64,000 nucleotides of DNA from the NCBI RefSeq assembly GCF_012524205.1, contig NZ_JABACI010000003.1, forward strand, positions 264,389 to 328,388, in the 5' to 3' direction. The position numbers and the translations under genes are program-made. Under the pieces are notes generated by a model, which worked only from the letters and a program-made list of their open reading frames with translations, had not been told where the DNA came from and searched no databases. This stretch comes from Microbacterium salsuginis (GTDB taxonomy: Bacteria; Actinomycetota; Actinomycetes; Actinomycetales; Microbacteriaceae). Within the stretch, counting starts at the first letter, position 1. The number at the start of each line of letters is the position of its first letter. Of this stretch, positions 32,687-41,485 are shown piece after piece.

Positions 32687-34444
32687 TCATTCATCGCTGG
32701 ACTCGGCCTGCCACGAGGCCCACAGCGCGGCGTACTCGCCGCCCAGCGCGACCAGCTCGTCGTGAGGACCGGCCTCGACGATGCGGCCGTCGCGCATCAC
32801 GATGATGCGGTCGGCGTCGCGCGCGGTGTGCAGCCGGTGCGCGATCGCGATCACGGTGCGCCCCTCGAGCACGCGGTCGAGCGACTGCTCGAGGCCGCGG
32901 GCGGCGCGCGGATCGAGCAGCGATGTGGCCTCATCGAGCACGAGCGTGTGCGGGTCGAGCAGCACCAGGCGTGCGAGCGCGACCTGCTGCGCCTGCGCGG
33001 GCGTCAGCACCACGCCGCCCGATCCGACGACGGTGTCGAGCCCGTGCGGCATCGCGCGCATCCAGCGCAGTGCACCCACGACCTGCAGCGCCTCCTCCAG
33101 CTCGCTGTCGCGCGCGTCGGGCGCGGCCAGTCGCAGGTTGTCGGCGAGCGTGCCGACGAAGACGTGATGCTCCTGCGTGACCAGCGCGACGTGCTGTCGC
33201 AGCACCGGGAGCGGAATGCGCATGACGTCGGCACGACCGAGCGTCACCTCGCCCGCGGTGGGCGCGGTGATCCCGGTGAGCAGCCTCGCGAGCGTGGACT
33301 TGCCCGACCCGGACGGCCCGACGATCGCGACGCGTTCGCCGATCTGCGGCACGAGGTCGACATCGCGCAGCACGTCGACACCCTCCCGATACGAGAAGCG
33401 GATGCCGCGGGCGGCGAGCTGTTCGCCGTCCGGGGTCTCGTCGGCCTCCGGCCGGTCGCTGGGCACCTCGCCGACGCCCACGATGCGGGCCAGCGCCGTC
33501 GTGCCGACCTGGAGCCGGTCCATCCAGTTGACGAGCTCCTCGACCGGACCCGTGAGCTGCATCGCGTAGAGGGCGACCGTTGTGACGTCTCCGGCGGACG
33601 CCAGTCCCTGCCCCATGAGATACGCGCCCCACAGCAGCACCGCGATGACCGGGATGAGGAACCCGAGCGTCGTGAGCGGGTACCACACGCTCCGCAGGCC
33701 GAGGGTGTAGCGCTCCGCAGCGTTCCGTGCGGCGAGGGCGCGGTCGATCTTGAGCCGCTGGACCGGTGCGAGGTCGAGCGCGTCGATCGTGCGTGCACCC
33801 TCGACCGTTTCGTTGATCACGCCGACCAACCGGCCGTACGTCGCCAGCTGACGCCGGTAGCCGGGACCGGAGCGCTTGAGGTACCACCGGCTGCTGAGCG
33901 CGATGAGCGGCACTCCGGCGAGGACGCCGAGCGCGACCAGCGGGTTGATGATGAACGCCGCGCCCAGTGTGAGGATCACGGTCATGCCGGTGACGAGGAT
34001 GCGGGGGATGCCGAAGCGCACGGTCTGCGCGACGGCGTCGACGTCGCTCGTGGTGCGTGAGAGCAGGTCGCCGGTGCCGGCACGTTCGACGACCCCGAGC
34101 GGCAGCGACGTCACGGTGGCGAGGAACTCCTCGCGCAGCCGCGCGAACACCGACTCGCCCAGGCGCAGCGACCACAGCTGCGCGAACCTCGTCACGAGCG
34201 CCTGCGCGAGCACGGCGCCGGCCAGCAGCAGGAACATGCCGTCGATCGTGGACATGCCGGCATCGCCGCCCGACAGCGCATCGATCATGCGCCCGATGAC
34301 CCACGGTCCGACGAGGCCGGCCAGCGCGGCGACGGCGTGCAACGAGATGACGAGCAGCAGCTCGCCGCGGTGACGGCGGATCAGGACGCGGGCGACGCCG
34401 CGGACTTTGTCGCCGGCGGCGACCGGAAGCGTGGTGTCGCTCAT
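32687..34444 (-). CDS. ABC exporter subunit with intact Walker motifs, degenerate signature
   Basis: A 585-residue half-transporter: six-helix membrane domain (residues about 25-300) fused to an ATPase domain. Walker A GPSGSGKST (376-384), Walker B LVLDEATSLLD (501-511) and the H-loop IAIAHRL are intact. The signature LSGGQ is replaced by LTPAQ (480-484). It overlaps the stop of the 619-residue partner gene by ATGA, so the two should form a heterodimer in which this subunit supplies the ATP-binding half of the single active site. The substrate is probably a drug, lipid or peptide exported from the cell; nothing nearby identifies it. Confidence 0.88.
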   Translation of the reverse strand: MSDTTLPVAAGDKVRGVARVLIRRHRGELLLVISLHAVAALAGLVGPWVIGRMIDALSGGDAGMSTIDGMFLLLAGAVLAQALVTRFAQLWSLRLGESVFARLREEFLATVTSLPLGVVERAGTGDLLSRTTSDVDAVAQTVRFGIPRILVTGMTVILTLGAAFIINPLVALGVLAGVPLIALSSRWYLKRSGPGYRRQLATYGRLVGVINETVEGARTIDALDLAPVQRLKIDRALAARNAAERYTLGLRSVWYPLTTLGFLIPVIAVLLWGAYLMGQGLASAGDVTTVALYAMQLTGPVEELVNWMDRLQVGTTALARIVGVGEVPSDRPEADETPDGEQLAARGIRFSYREGVDVLRDVDLVPQIGERVAIVGPSGSGKSTLARLLTGITAPTAGEVTLGRADVMRIPLPVLRQHVALVTQEHHVFVGTLADNLRLAAPDARDSELEEALQVVGALRWMRAMPHGLDTVVGSGGVVLTPAQAQQVALARLVLLDPHTLVLDEATSLLDPRAARGLEQSLDRVLEGRTVIAIAHRLHTARDADRIIVMRDGRIVEAGPHDELVALGGEYAALWASWQAESSDE

Positions 34445-36300
34445 TCGCCCGCCTCCTCACGTGCCGTGGGGATCGCCCCGGTCTCGGTCGCCCTGGTCCA
34501 CAGCGCCTCGATCGATCCGGTCCATGCCGCCTCGAGCTCCTCGCCGGCCAGCGGCTCGACGTCGCTGGTGGTCCGCGCGACGATGCGCCGGTACCGAGCC
34601 CCCACGGGGTCCTCGCGGCGGAGCAGCTCGCTGTGGGTGCCCGACCCGATGACCCGGCCGCCGCGCATCACGTGGATCACGTCCATGCGGTCCAGCAGCA
34701 GCGGGCTCGCACTCACGACGACCGTCGTGCGGCCCGCCCGCGCCCGGTGCAGCCGCGCGGCGATCGTCGCCTCGGTGTTGGCGTCGAGCGCACTGGTGGG
34801 CTCGATGAGCACGAGCACCTCGGCATCCGTCAGCAGCGCCCGGGCGAGACTCAGGCGCTGCCGCTGGCCGCCCGACAGGACGCTCGCGCGCTCCGGCACG
34901 TCCTCCTCCAAGCCGGCGGGAAGCGCCTGCACCGCATCGTCTGCCGCCGCCACACCGAGCGCCTGGTCGATCTTCGCGCGTCGTGCGGTGGGCGACGGGG
35001 CACGGTGAGGCGCGCGGACGCTCTGCGTGTCGAGCCCGTCACGTAAGCGGCCCGTGAACAGATGGGGCGTGGCATCGCTGACGACGATGCGGCGCCTCAC
35101 CTCTCGCACCGGGACGGTGGTGTGGTCCACCCCGCCCCACAGCACCGGCGCGATCGTGTGCTGGCTGTCGTCGAAACGCCCGAGCCGGGTGGCGACCTCG
35201 GCCGCGGCATCCGGATCCTCGTCGACGAGCGCGGTGAACCGGCCGGGGGCGATGACGGCACCGGAGGCGACGTCGAGGATCTCGGCACTCCCCTCGGGGG
35301 CGGGCTGCGGGCGCACCGGATCCTTCACTGCGCGCTGCACGCGCAGCACGTCGAGCACGCGCCCGGTCGCGACGAAGCCGCGCGCGAACGCCTGGCTCGC
35401 CTCGACGGTGGTGCGGAGCGGGACGATGAGGAACACCGAGTAGCCGTAGAAGGTCACCAGCTCGCCGGGACTGATCTCGCCCGAGAGCACGAGCCGCGCA
35501 CCGAACCACACCACTGCGGCGACGAACAGCCCGGGGAGCAGGATCTGCAGCGCGTCCAGCCACGAGCCCAGCCGGGCCACGTCGATCGCGCGGCGGCGCA
35601 GATCGGCCGAGCGCCGCACGTACCGTTCGACGAACTGCTCCTCGCCGCCGATGCCGCGCAGCACCCGCAGCCCGACGACGGTGTCGGCTGCGAGCTCGGT
35701 GAGCGCGCCCTGCTCGCGGCGCCATGCGGCCTGCCGGCGCGCGAGCGGCCGCACGAACAGCGACAGCACGGCCACGAGCACCGGCATCCCGACCAGCACG
35801 AAGAGCCCGAGCGCGGGAGAGGTGAGCATCGTGATGAGCCCGACGGCGACGTACGCCACGACGCCGCCCGAGAAGCGGGCCGTCACATCGAACATCTCGC
35901 CCACGCGCAGCGCGTCGTTCGCGACGGTCGAGGCGACCTCGCCGGCCGAGCTGTCGGCGGCGATCGCCGCCCCCGCCTCGGCGCTGTGGTAGCCGATGAT
36001 GCGAGAGACGCCGAGCGAGGACCGCAGCCAGTTCGACACCGCCATCCGGTGGCGCAGCACCGCGAACAGCGCCTGCGCGATCGCGATGGCACCCAGTCCC
36101 GCGCACCACGGCGCGACGCCGGCGAGGCCGTCATCGAGTCCCGCGTCGACAGCCCGGCCGAGCAGATACGGCCAGATCACCTGGCACAGCATCCACAGGA
36201 CGCCGAAGACGACGCCCCCGAGGAGCGTCGCCGGCTGGCGCGCGGCCTGCCACAGCAGCAGGCGCAACGGTGAACGGGTGGGAGCCTGCAGGGAGCTCAC
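34441..36300 (-). CDS. ABC exporter subunit lacking Walker A, with canonical signature
   Basis: A 619-residue partner of the downstream ABC gene. The membrane domain (about 20-310) is normal, but the ATPase domain is highly degenerate: no GxxGxGKS is found where the P-loop should be (the segment reads ALVDEDPDAAAEVATRLGRF), the Walker B aspartate is Ile in LVLIEPTSALD, and the H-loop is VVVSASP without His. The signature LSGGQRQR (475-482) is canonical. It therefore complements the partner, giving one working composite ATP site. It starts with GTG 36300 behind AAAGG, and its stop overlaps the start of the 585-residue subunit. Confidence 0.85.
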   Translation of the reverse strand: MSSLQAPTRSPLRLLLWQAARQPATLLGGVVFGVLWMLCQVIWPYLLGRAVDAGLDDGLAGVAPWCAGLGAIAIAQALFAVLRHRMAVSNWLRSSLGVSRIIGYHSAEAGAAIAADSSAGEVASTVANDALRVGEMFDVTARFSGGVVAYVAVGLITMLTSPALGLFVLVGMPVLVAVLSLFVRPLARRQAAWRREQGALTELAADTVVGLRVLRGIGGEEQFVERYVRRSADLRRRAIDVARLGSWLDALQILLPGLFVAAVVWFGARLVLSGEISPGELVTFYGYSVFLIVPLRTTVEASQAFARGFVATGRVLDVLRVQRAVKDPVRPQPAPEGSAEILDVASGAVIAPGRFTALVDEDPDAAAEVATRLGRFDDSQHTIAPVLWGGVDHTTVPVREVRRRIVVSDATPHLFTGRLRDGLDTQSVRAPHRAPSPTARRAKIDQALGVAAADDAVQALPAGLEEDVPERASVLSGGQRQRLSLARALLTDAEVLVLIEPTSALDANTEATIAARLHRARAGRTTVVVSASPLLLDRMDVIHVMRGGRVIGSGTHSELLRREDPVGARYRRIVARTTSDVEPLAGEELEAAWTGSIEALWTRATETGAIPTAREEAGE

Positions 36301-36367
36301 GAGAGGGGACCTTTCGATTCTCGTTTCGTGCCGGATGCCGCGGCCCGCGCTGTCGGTCAGTCCTGCG

Positions 36368-38851
36368 TCAGCGGGGGTCGAGGATGACGTCGGCGACGCC
36401 GGCGGCCGGCACCTCGACCGACCGGGTCTCGTCGCCGTGGGCGATGTGCGCGGTCAGCGCGTCGCCCGAGATGTTGCGCAGGCGCGCACGGACGCCGTCC
36501 GGCACCGGTCGCAGCTCGACGAGCACCGCGTCGGCGGGCTCCACCCGCACGGGCGCGCTCGACGGCAGCACCGGGGCGGCCGCCGAGTGACGCGCCTGCA
36601 GGGGCTCGAGCAGGTCGCGGCCGTACCGCCGCACGTTCTCGGCGGTCACCGCTGCGACGGGCCGGAACCGGTAGCGGAAGCGGCGGGTCACCTCCTGCCG
36701 CGCCGGGAAGTTGGTGAAGTGCAGGTTGTTCATGAGCCAGCTGTGCACATGGCCCCGGGGCGCATCGAGGTCGGCGGCCCATTTGCCGGTCTGGTAGCCG
36801 CCCAGCTGCACGAGGGGAGCGTCGCACGATCCCCACAGCATGCCGCGATCGCGCCCGGCGACGCCCACGGCGTGCTGGATCGAGTACCAGTCCTTGCTGG
36901 TGTCGGGCAGCTGCTCGCGTTCGGCCGCGAACACCGCGCCCGCCGTCTCGAGCAGGAACTCCGGCTCATCCACCGCGAACGGGAACGACACGAAGACGCT
37001 CTCGGGCCCGAACCGCTCGGGCTTCGAGACGTGCACCTCGAGGACGATGTCGGCCGGGTGATCGACGGAGTCATCGGCGATCACGAGCGCCGATGTCACG
37101 TGCGGGATGCCGGGCGCCGAGGTCTCCCAGCGGATCTCGGTCAGGCCGCCACCGCGGGCGACGCGCACCGGACCGGTGCCGCCGGCCACGACGCGCTCGA
37201 ACCGCGGACCGGGGTGGTCGGGATGGAAGAGCTTGGGCGACGTGGTGATCATCGGATGCTGCGACCCTGCCTCCACGACCTCGTCGACCACGGCGCCGAG
37301 GGCCGCCTCGGCCGTGGCGTCCACGAGCTCGCGGCCGTCCGTCTCGTCGACGAGCGACACGACGCCGCCGCGCGACGGGTCGACGCTCACCCGATATCGC
37401 CCCGCGACGATCGGCCCGGTGACGTCCTCGAACACCAGCGGCTCCGGCAGGGGCACCGCGGCGACGCCGAAGGCCCCGACCTCCGCGATCGCCCGCGCAC
37501 GGCGGGTGCCGGCGACCTCGACGTCGACGAGCTCGCGGCGGGGCGACTCGGTGGGATTGACCACGACGATCGCTCCGCCGTCCGTCGCACCGGCGGCGAC
37601 GGCATCCGGATCCTCGCCCTGCGCGTACGCGTAGCGGAACCATCCCTCGATCGCGAGGTCGCGTGCGTGGTCGAAGGCGTCGTAGGCGAAAGCCGACTTG
37701 GCGTTGTGGTGGGAGTGGGTGAACGTCGAATGCGGCTTGGAGTACGTCTCCCAGCTGCCCCAGGTGTGCTCGCCGTACAGCAGCAGCTGCTCGTCGACGT
37801 GCGCGAGGTCCTCGGCGATCTCGGCGTCCGACCGCAGCCGTACCGGGCCGCGGCGGTAGCCGAGCACGTCGAACCCCGCCTCGTGCTGCGACCCGGCGAG
37901 CGCGGCCAGCGACAGCGTGCTCTGTGCTGCCCGCGCGAACGTGCGCGCCTCGCGGTACACCGCGACCTCGCGCGCGGTCGAGCCGTGCCCGTGCGACCAC
38001 CAGTCCGCCCACTCGCCACGCACCGTGGGCAGTTCGAACCCCTCCGCCTCGGCCTCGAGCTCGTCCAGCGCCTCGTCGATCGTCGCAGTGCGCATCGGCA
38101 GTTCCGGATGCCGCGCGTTCCAGTGGCGGACGATGTCGAGGAACAGCGGGGTCGGCCAGCGGTTGTCGTTGCCCGCGTGCACGACCGCCGTGCCCCACGG
38201 ATGGTCGGCGCGTCGCTCCAGCTCGTCCACGAACTGCGAGATGCGCTCGTCGGCGAGTTCGGCGTCGCCGTCGACGATGCCCCACTCCTCGCCGAAGCCG
38301 TAGTGGGTCGACAGCCACACGAAGATGCGCCGGCCCGACGGGCCCTGCCACCAGAAGCCGCTCGGCTGCGTGAAGGGCGCCCGTCCGTGATCGGGATTGA
38401 GGGCCATCACGAGACGACTCAGTCCCGCGTCGCGCATCTGATCGACGACTCCCCACGCGATGCCGTTGACGTCGCCATGCTGCTGCGTGCGCACGTCGAT
38501 GCCCGCGGCGCGGATCTGCGCGAGCTGCTCGTACGCGGCGTCGAACTCGAACGCGCTCGGCAGCTGCGTCATGTTGAGGTATCCGCCGGTGACCGCCAGC
38601 GCGCCGGTGCGCGCCAGGTCGGCGAAGCGCTCGACCTGCTCCGGCGTCGCTCGGCGCAGGAAGTTCAGGACCGGACGGGCGACCTCGAAGGTCCAGCGGA
38701 AGCCGTCGGCGCCCGTCGTCGGCAGCTCGCCGGCGATCTCGAGCACGCGGTCGACGATGCCGCTGTGCATCCGGTCGATCAGGCGCGGGCTGTTCGTGTA
38801 GCCGACGTCGTGGTGGGTGTGGCCGATGAGCAGGATCTGCCGGATGGGCAT
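36368..38851 (-). CDS. GH38 alpha-mannosidase-like glycoside hydrolase
   Basis: An 827-residue family 38 glycosidase. The N-terminal catalytic domain starts IRQILLIGHTHHDVGYT with zinc ligands His13 and Asp15. HGDVNGIAWG and SFWW/GFWWQGPSGRR lie in the barrel, YGEHTWGSWET in the middle, and a beta-sandwich C-terminal domain follows. There is no signal peptide, so it acts on imported oligosaccharides, probably alpha-mannosides. I chose ATG 38851, which begins MPIRQILLIG; a TTG at 38899 is in frame. It follows the binding-protein gene after 132 bases that hold a strong UUCG hairpin, and probably shares its regulated promoter. Confidence 0.85.
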   Translation of the reverse strand: MPIRQILLIGHTHHDVGYTNSPRLIDRMHSGIVDRVLEIAGELPTTGADGFRWTFEVARPVLNFLRRATPEQVERFADLARTGALAVTGGYLNMTQLPSAFEFDAAYEQLAQIRAAGIDVRTQQHGDVNGIAWGVVDQMRDAGLSRLVMALNPDHGRAPFTQPSGFWWQGPSGRRIFVWLSTHYGFGEEWGIVDGDAELADERISQFVDELERRADHPWGTAVVHAGNDNRWPTPLFLDIVRHWNARHPELPMRTATIDEALDELEAEAEGFELPTVRGEWADWWSHGHGSTAREVAVYREARTFARAAQSTLSLAALAGSQHEAGFDVLGYRRGPVRLRSDAEIAEDLAHVDEQLLLYGEHTWGSWETYSKPHSTFTHSHHNAKSAFAYDAFDHARDLAIEGWFRYAYAQGEDPDAVAAGATDGGAIVVVNPTESPRRELVDVEVAGTRRARAIAEVGAFGVAAVPLPEPLVFEDVTGPIVAGRYRVSVDPSRGGVVSLVDETDGRELVDATAEAALGAVVDEVVEAGSQHPMITTSPKLFHPDHPGPRFERVVAGGTGPVRVARGGGLTEIRWETSAPGIPHVTSALVIADDSVDHPADIVLEVHVSKPERFGPESVFVSFPFAVDEPEFLLETAGAVFAAEREQLPDTSKDWYSIQHAVGVAGRDRGMLWGSCDAPLVQLGGYQTGKWAADLDAPRGHVHSWLMNNLHFTNFPARQEVTRRFRYRFRPVAAVTAENVRRYGRDLLEPLQARHSAAAPVLPSSAPVRVEPADAVLVELRPVPDGVRARLRNISGDALTAHIAHGDETRSVEVPAAGVADVILDPR

Positions 38852-38923
38852 GGCGAGTGCGTTTCCTTGTGGCTTCGGGTTCTCGGAAGGGTTCTTCAAT
38901 GTCGAGTCGCCCGGGGCGAGGAA

Positions 38924-38953
38924 GGGGCGGGCCGACCGAAGTCGACCCGCCCC
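38924..38953 (-). other. very stable UUCG-loop hairpin between binding-protein and mannosidase genes
   Basis: On the minus strand GGGGCGGGTCGAC pairs with GTCGGCCCGCCCC (13 pairs, one G-U) around a C(UUCG)G tetraloop. No U-tract follows, so it is more likely an mRNA-stabilising or partial-termination element that keeps the binding protein at higher levels than the mannosidase. Confidence 0.7.
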
Positions 38954-38983
38954 CGTGTTACCCCCCGGAGCGAGCGCGCCGGC

Positions 38984-40351
38984 TCAGCCGGCGGTCGCGT
39001 TCTCGTACGCCCGCATCGCGGCCTGCTGCGCGTCGGCAAGCGCCTCTTCGGGCGTCTTGTCGCCGAGCAGCGCTGCGGTGACGGCGTTGTTCAGCTCGTT
39101 CTGGATGTCCTGACCTGCCGGCGACGAACCGAACGACAGTCCGTACTCGAGCACGTCGTAGTAGGTGCTGATCGTCTGGTCGAAGCCCGCGTTGCCGGAC
39201 TCCGTGACGTACTGCTCGCGGATCGACTCGTCGGGGCCGGGCGAACCGGTGAACAGGCCGGTGTTGATGCCGCCGTCCTCGGCACGCGTCTCGGCGCGGG
39301 CTGCGCCGGCGGCCTCCCACGCGCCTTCGCTCGTGAGCTCGACCATCCACGCGCACGCCGCGGCGGGGTTCTCCGCACCGGCGGGGATCACGAACGCCGT
39401 GCCGCCCGACACCGAGAACGGGTTGCCCTCGCTGTCCTTGAACGGCACCGCCTCGATCTGGATCTGGTCGACGTACGGCGAGAGCACGTTCGGGTACCAC
39501 TGGGCGTTCACCTGCGCGCCGACCTGGTCGGCGACGAACTGGTTGTTGTCGCCGAAGGTGTCGAACGAGTCGGTGAAGCTCTTGACCGCCGCGTAGCCGC
39601 CCTGAGCATCGTTGAGTTGCTTCAGCAGCTCGATCCCCGCGATGTTGCTGGGGTCGTCGAGCGTGGGGGCACCGTCGCCGTCGATGAGCTGACCGCCCTG
39701 GCCCAGGATCCACAGCGGCGCCTGGCCGGTGGAGACCGGATCGAAGCCGAGCACCGACGGCACGCCGCCGGACTCCTGGTACATCTTCTCGACCGCGCCG
39801 AGGAGTGCCTCGGGGTTCGACGTGTCGATCTCCTCGTTCGTCACACCCGCGGCATCCATCACGCGCTTGTTCAGGATGATGGCCGGCGGCTGGTAGAACT
39901 GCGGCACCGCCCAGATGCCGTCCTCGTACCGCACGTCGTCCACGACGAACGGGTACCAGTAATCGTCGGGCGTCACGTCCTGCGCCTCGAAGCATGCGTC
40001 GAGCGGGATGATGAGGTCCTGCGCCGCGTACTGGGTGACGTACCGGCGGTCCATCTGCACGACGTCGGGCACGTCGCCGCTGGCGATGCGGGTGGTGAAC
40101 TTCTGTGCGTCGAACGCCGTCGCGTCGAGGTCGACTTCGACATCGCTCAGCTGCTCGGCTGCGTAGTCCAGGCGCGACTGGCCGACGTCGTCGGCATTCT
40201 CGAAGCCCCACGCCGACAGGGCGCCCGTGGGCTCGGCCGTGAAGTCGATGTCCCCGCCCGTGCCACCGCCGCCGCCACCGCCGCTGCCGCAACCGGCGAG
40301 CACGACGGCTGACGCCGCGATGGCGGCGATTCCGATAATGCGCTTGCGCAT
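38984..40351 (-). CDS. extracellular sugar-binding lipoprotein of ABC importer
   Basis: A 455-residue family 1 solute-binding protein. A lipoprotein signal peptide (KRIIGIAAIAASAVVLAGC) ends at Cys21, followed by a glycine-rich linker that places the binding domain off the membrane. The mature part has typical pieces such as DVVQMDRRY, AVPQFYQPPAIILNKRVMDA and YPNVLSPYVDQIQIEAVPF. It captures an oligosaccharide for the permeases encoded upstream. It has its own promoter and operator (40410-40458) after a 183-bp gap. The neighbouring GH38 gene suggests a mannose-containing ligand, by inference only. Confidence 0.92.
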   Translation of the reverse strand: MRKRIIGIAAIAASAVVLAGCGSGGGGGGGTGGDIDFTAEPTGALSAWGFENADDVGQSRLDYAAEQLSDVEVDLDATAFDAQKFTTRIASGDVPDVVQMDRRYVTQYAAQDLIIPLDACFEAQDVTPDDYWYPFVVDDVRYEDGIWAVPQFYQPPAIILNKRVMDAAGVTNEEIDTSNPEALLGAVEKMYQESGGVPSVLGFDPVSTGQAPLWILGQGGQLIDGDGAPTLDDPSNIAGIELLKQLNDAQGGYAAVKSFTDSFDTFGDNNQFVADQVGAQVNAQWYPNVLSPYVDQIQIEAVPFKDSEGNPFSVSGGTAFVIPAGAENPAAACAWMVELTSEGAWEAAGAARAETRAEDGGINTGLFTGSPGPDESIREQYVTESGNAGFDQTISTYYDVLEYGLSFGSSPAGQDIQNELNNAVTAALLGDKTPEEALADAQQAAMRAYENATAG

Positions 40352-40409
40352 CTGTTTCCCTTTCGATCGGGGCGGCTCCCTCGCCGCCGCCGCGTGGCTG
40401 GGTCCCGAA

Positions 40410-40427
40410 TGTGGGAACCTTCCCACA
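40410..40427. promoter_or_regulatory. operator 2 of the shared sugar regulon, upstream of the binding-protein gene
   Basis: TGTGGGAACCTTCCCACA is an 18-bp palindrome, perfect apart from its centre. It starts just downstream of the predicted -10 box at 40430-40435, overlapping the likely transcription start, an ideal repressor position. Confidence 0.8.
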
Positions 40428-40429
40428 CG

Positions 40430-40458
40430 ACGGTACCCACTTCGTCCCGGCGGGGCAA
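40430..40458 (-). promoter_or_regulatory. promoter of the binding-protein/GH38 unit
   Basis: On the minus strand TTGCCC (40453-40458) and TACCGT (40430-40435) are separated by 17 bases. Operator 2 follows immediately. Confidence 0.55.
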
Positions 40459-40534
40459 CGGATGTGCCCTGGTATTTATTGGTTTGTGATGTGTACGTTG
40501 TGGAATCGATGTCAGACCGGCAGCGGCATCCGGA

Positions 40535-41485
40535 TCATCCCTTCCGGCCCTGCGTCGCGACGCCCTCGATGAAGTACCGCTGACCGAAGGCGAAGATGAT
40601 GAGCATCGGCAGAGTGACCAGCAGCGAGGCCACCATCACGTACTGGTAGTCGCCGTGGCCTCCTGCGGTCGGGCTGTACTTGGTCATCGCGTATGCGATG
40701 CCCAGTGGTGCCGTGAAGTCGTCGACCGAGCCGGCGTTCAGATAGATCAGCGCGGCCTGCAGGTTGTTCCAGCTCGCCTGGAACTCGAAGAGGAACACGA
40801 TCACGAACGACGGGATCGACAGCGGCATCGCGATGCGCCAGAACAGTCCCCAGTAGCTCGCGCCGTCCAGACGCGCCGCCTCGAAGAGCTCTTTCGGCAG
40901 ACCGAGGAAGAACTGGCGCTGCAAGAAGATGTAGAAGGCCGAGCCGAACAGGTTCATGCCCCACAGCGGCACCCACGTGCCGAGGAACCCGGTCTCTTTC
41001 CAGATCAGATAGATCGGGATCATGGTGACCGCGCCCGGCAGCATCATCGTGGCCAGCACCAGGCCGAAGAGCAGATTGCGGCCGGGGAACTTGAAGTACG
41101 CGAAGCCGAAGGCGACGATCGAGCTCGACACCGCCACCGCCGTCGCGGCGAGCAGCGCGATCGCGACGCTGTTCCACATCCAGCTCAGCAGCGGCAGCTG
41201 GTTCCAGACCTCGACGTAGTTCTCGGGCATCCACGTCTTGGGGATGAGCGAGTTGTCGAACACCTCGCCGCGCGGCTTGAGACTGGCCGACAGCAACCAG
41301 ATGAACGGGTAGAGGAACAGCATCCCGAACCCGATCAGGACGATCGTCAGGATGATGTTGCCGAGGAGCGTCTTGGGCCGCGCGAAGTGACGGCGCCAAC
41401 GCGAGCGCTTGGGCACCGTGACCGCGACGGTGGCCGCCTCAGGAGTGGGCCGGGTCACGCCCGGAGTCTGCAGCGACGCCGACAT
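40535..41485 (-). CDS. carbohydrate ABC transporter permease (MalG-like)
   Basis: A 316-residue inner-membrane permease with six predicted helices. The EAA loop, which contacts the ATPase, is EAARLDGASYWGLFWRIAMP. A long N-terminal cytoplasmic tail (about 38 residues) precedes the first helix. ATG 41485 overlaps the stop of the other permease gene (TGATG). The complex needs an MsiK-type ATPase encoded elsewhere; none is in this cluster, as is usual for actinobacterial sugar importers. Confidence 0.92.
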   Translation of the reverse strand: MSASLQTPGVTRPTPEAATVAVTVPKRSRWRRHFARPKTLLGNIILTIVLIGFGMLFLYPFIWLLSASLKPRGEVFDNSLIPKTWMPENYVEVWNQLPLLSWMWNSVAIALLAATAVAVSSSIVAFGFAYFKFPGRNLLFGLVLATMMLPGAVTMIPIYLIWKETGFLGTWVPLWGMNLFGSAFYIFLQRQFFLGLPKELFEAARLDGASYWGLFWRIAMPLSIPSFVIVFLFEFQASWNNLQAALIYLNAGSVDDFTAPLGIAYAMTKYSPTAGGHGDYQYVMVASLLVTLPMLIIFAFGQRYFIEGVATQGRKG

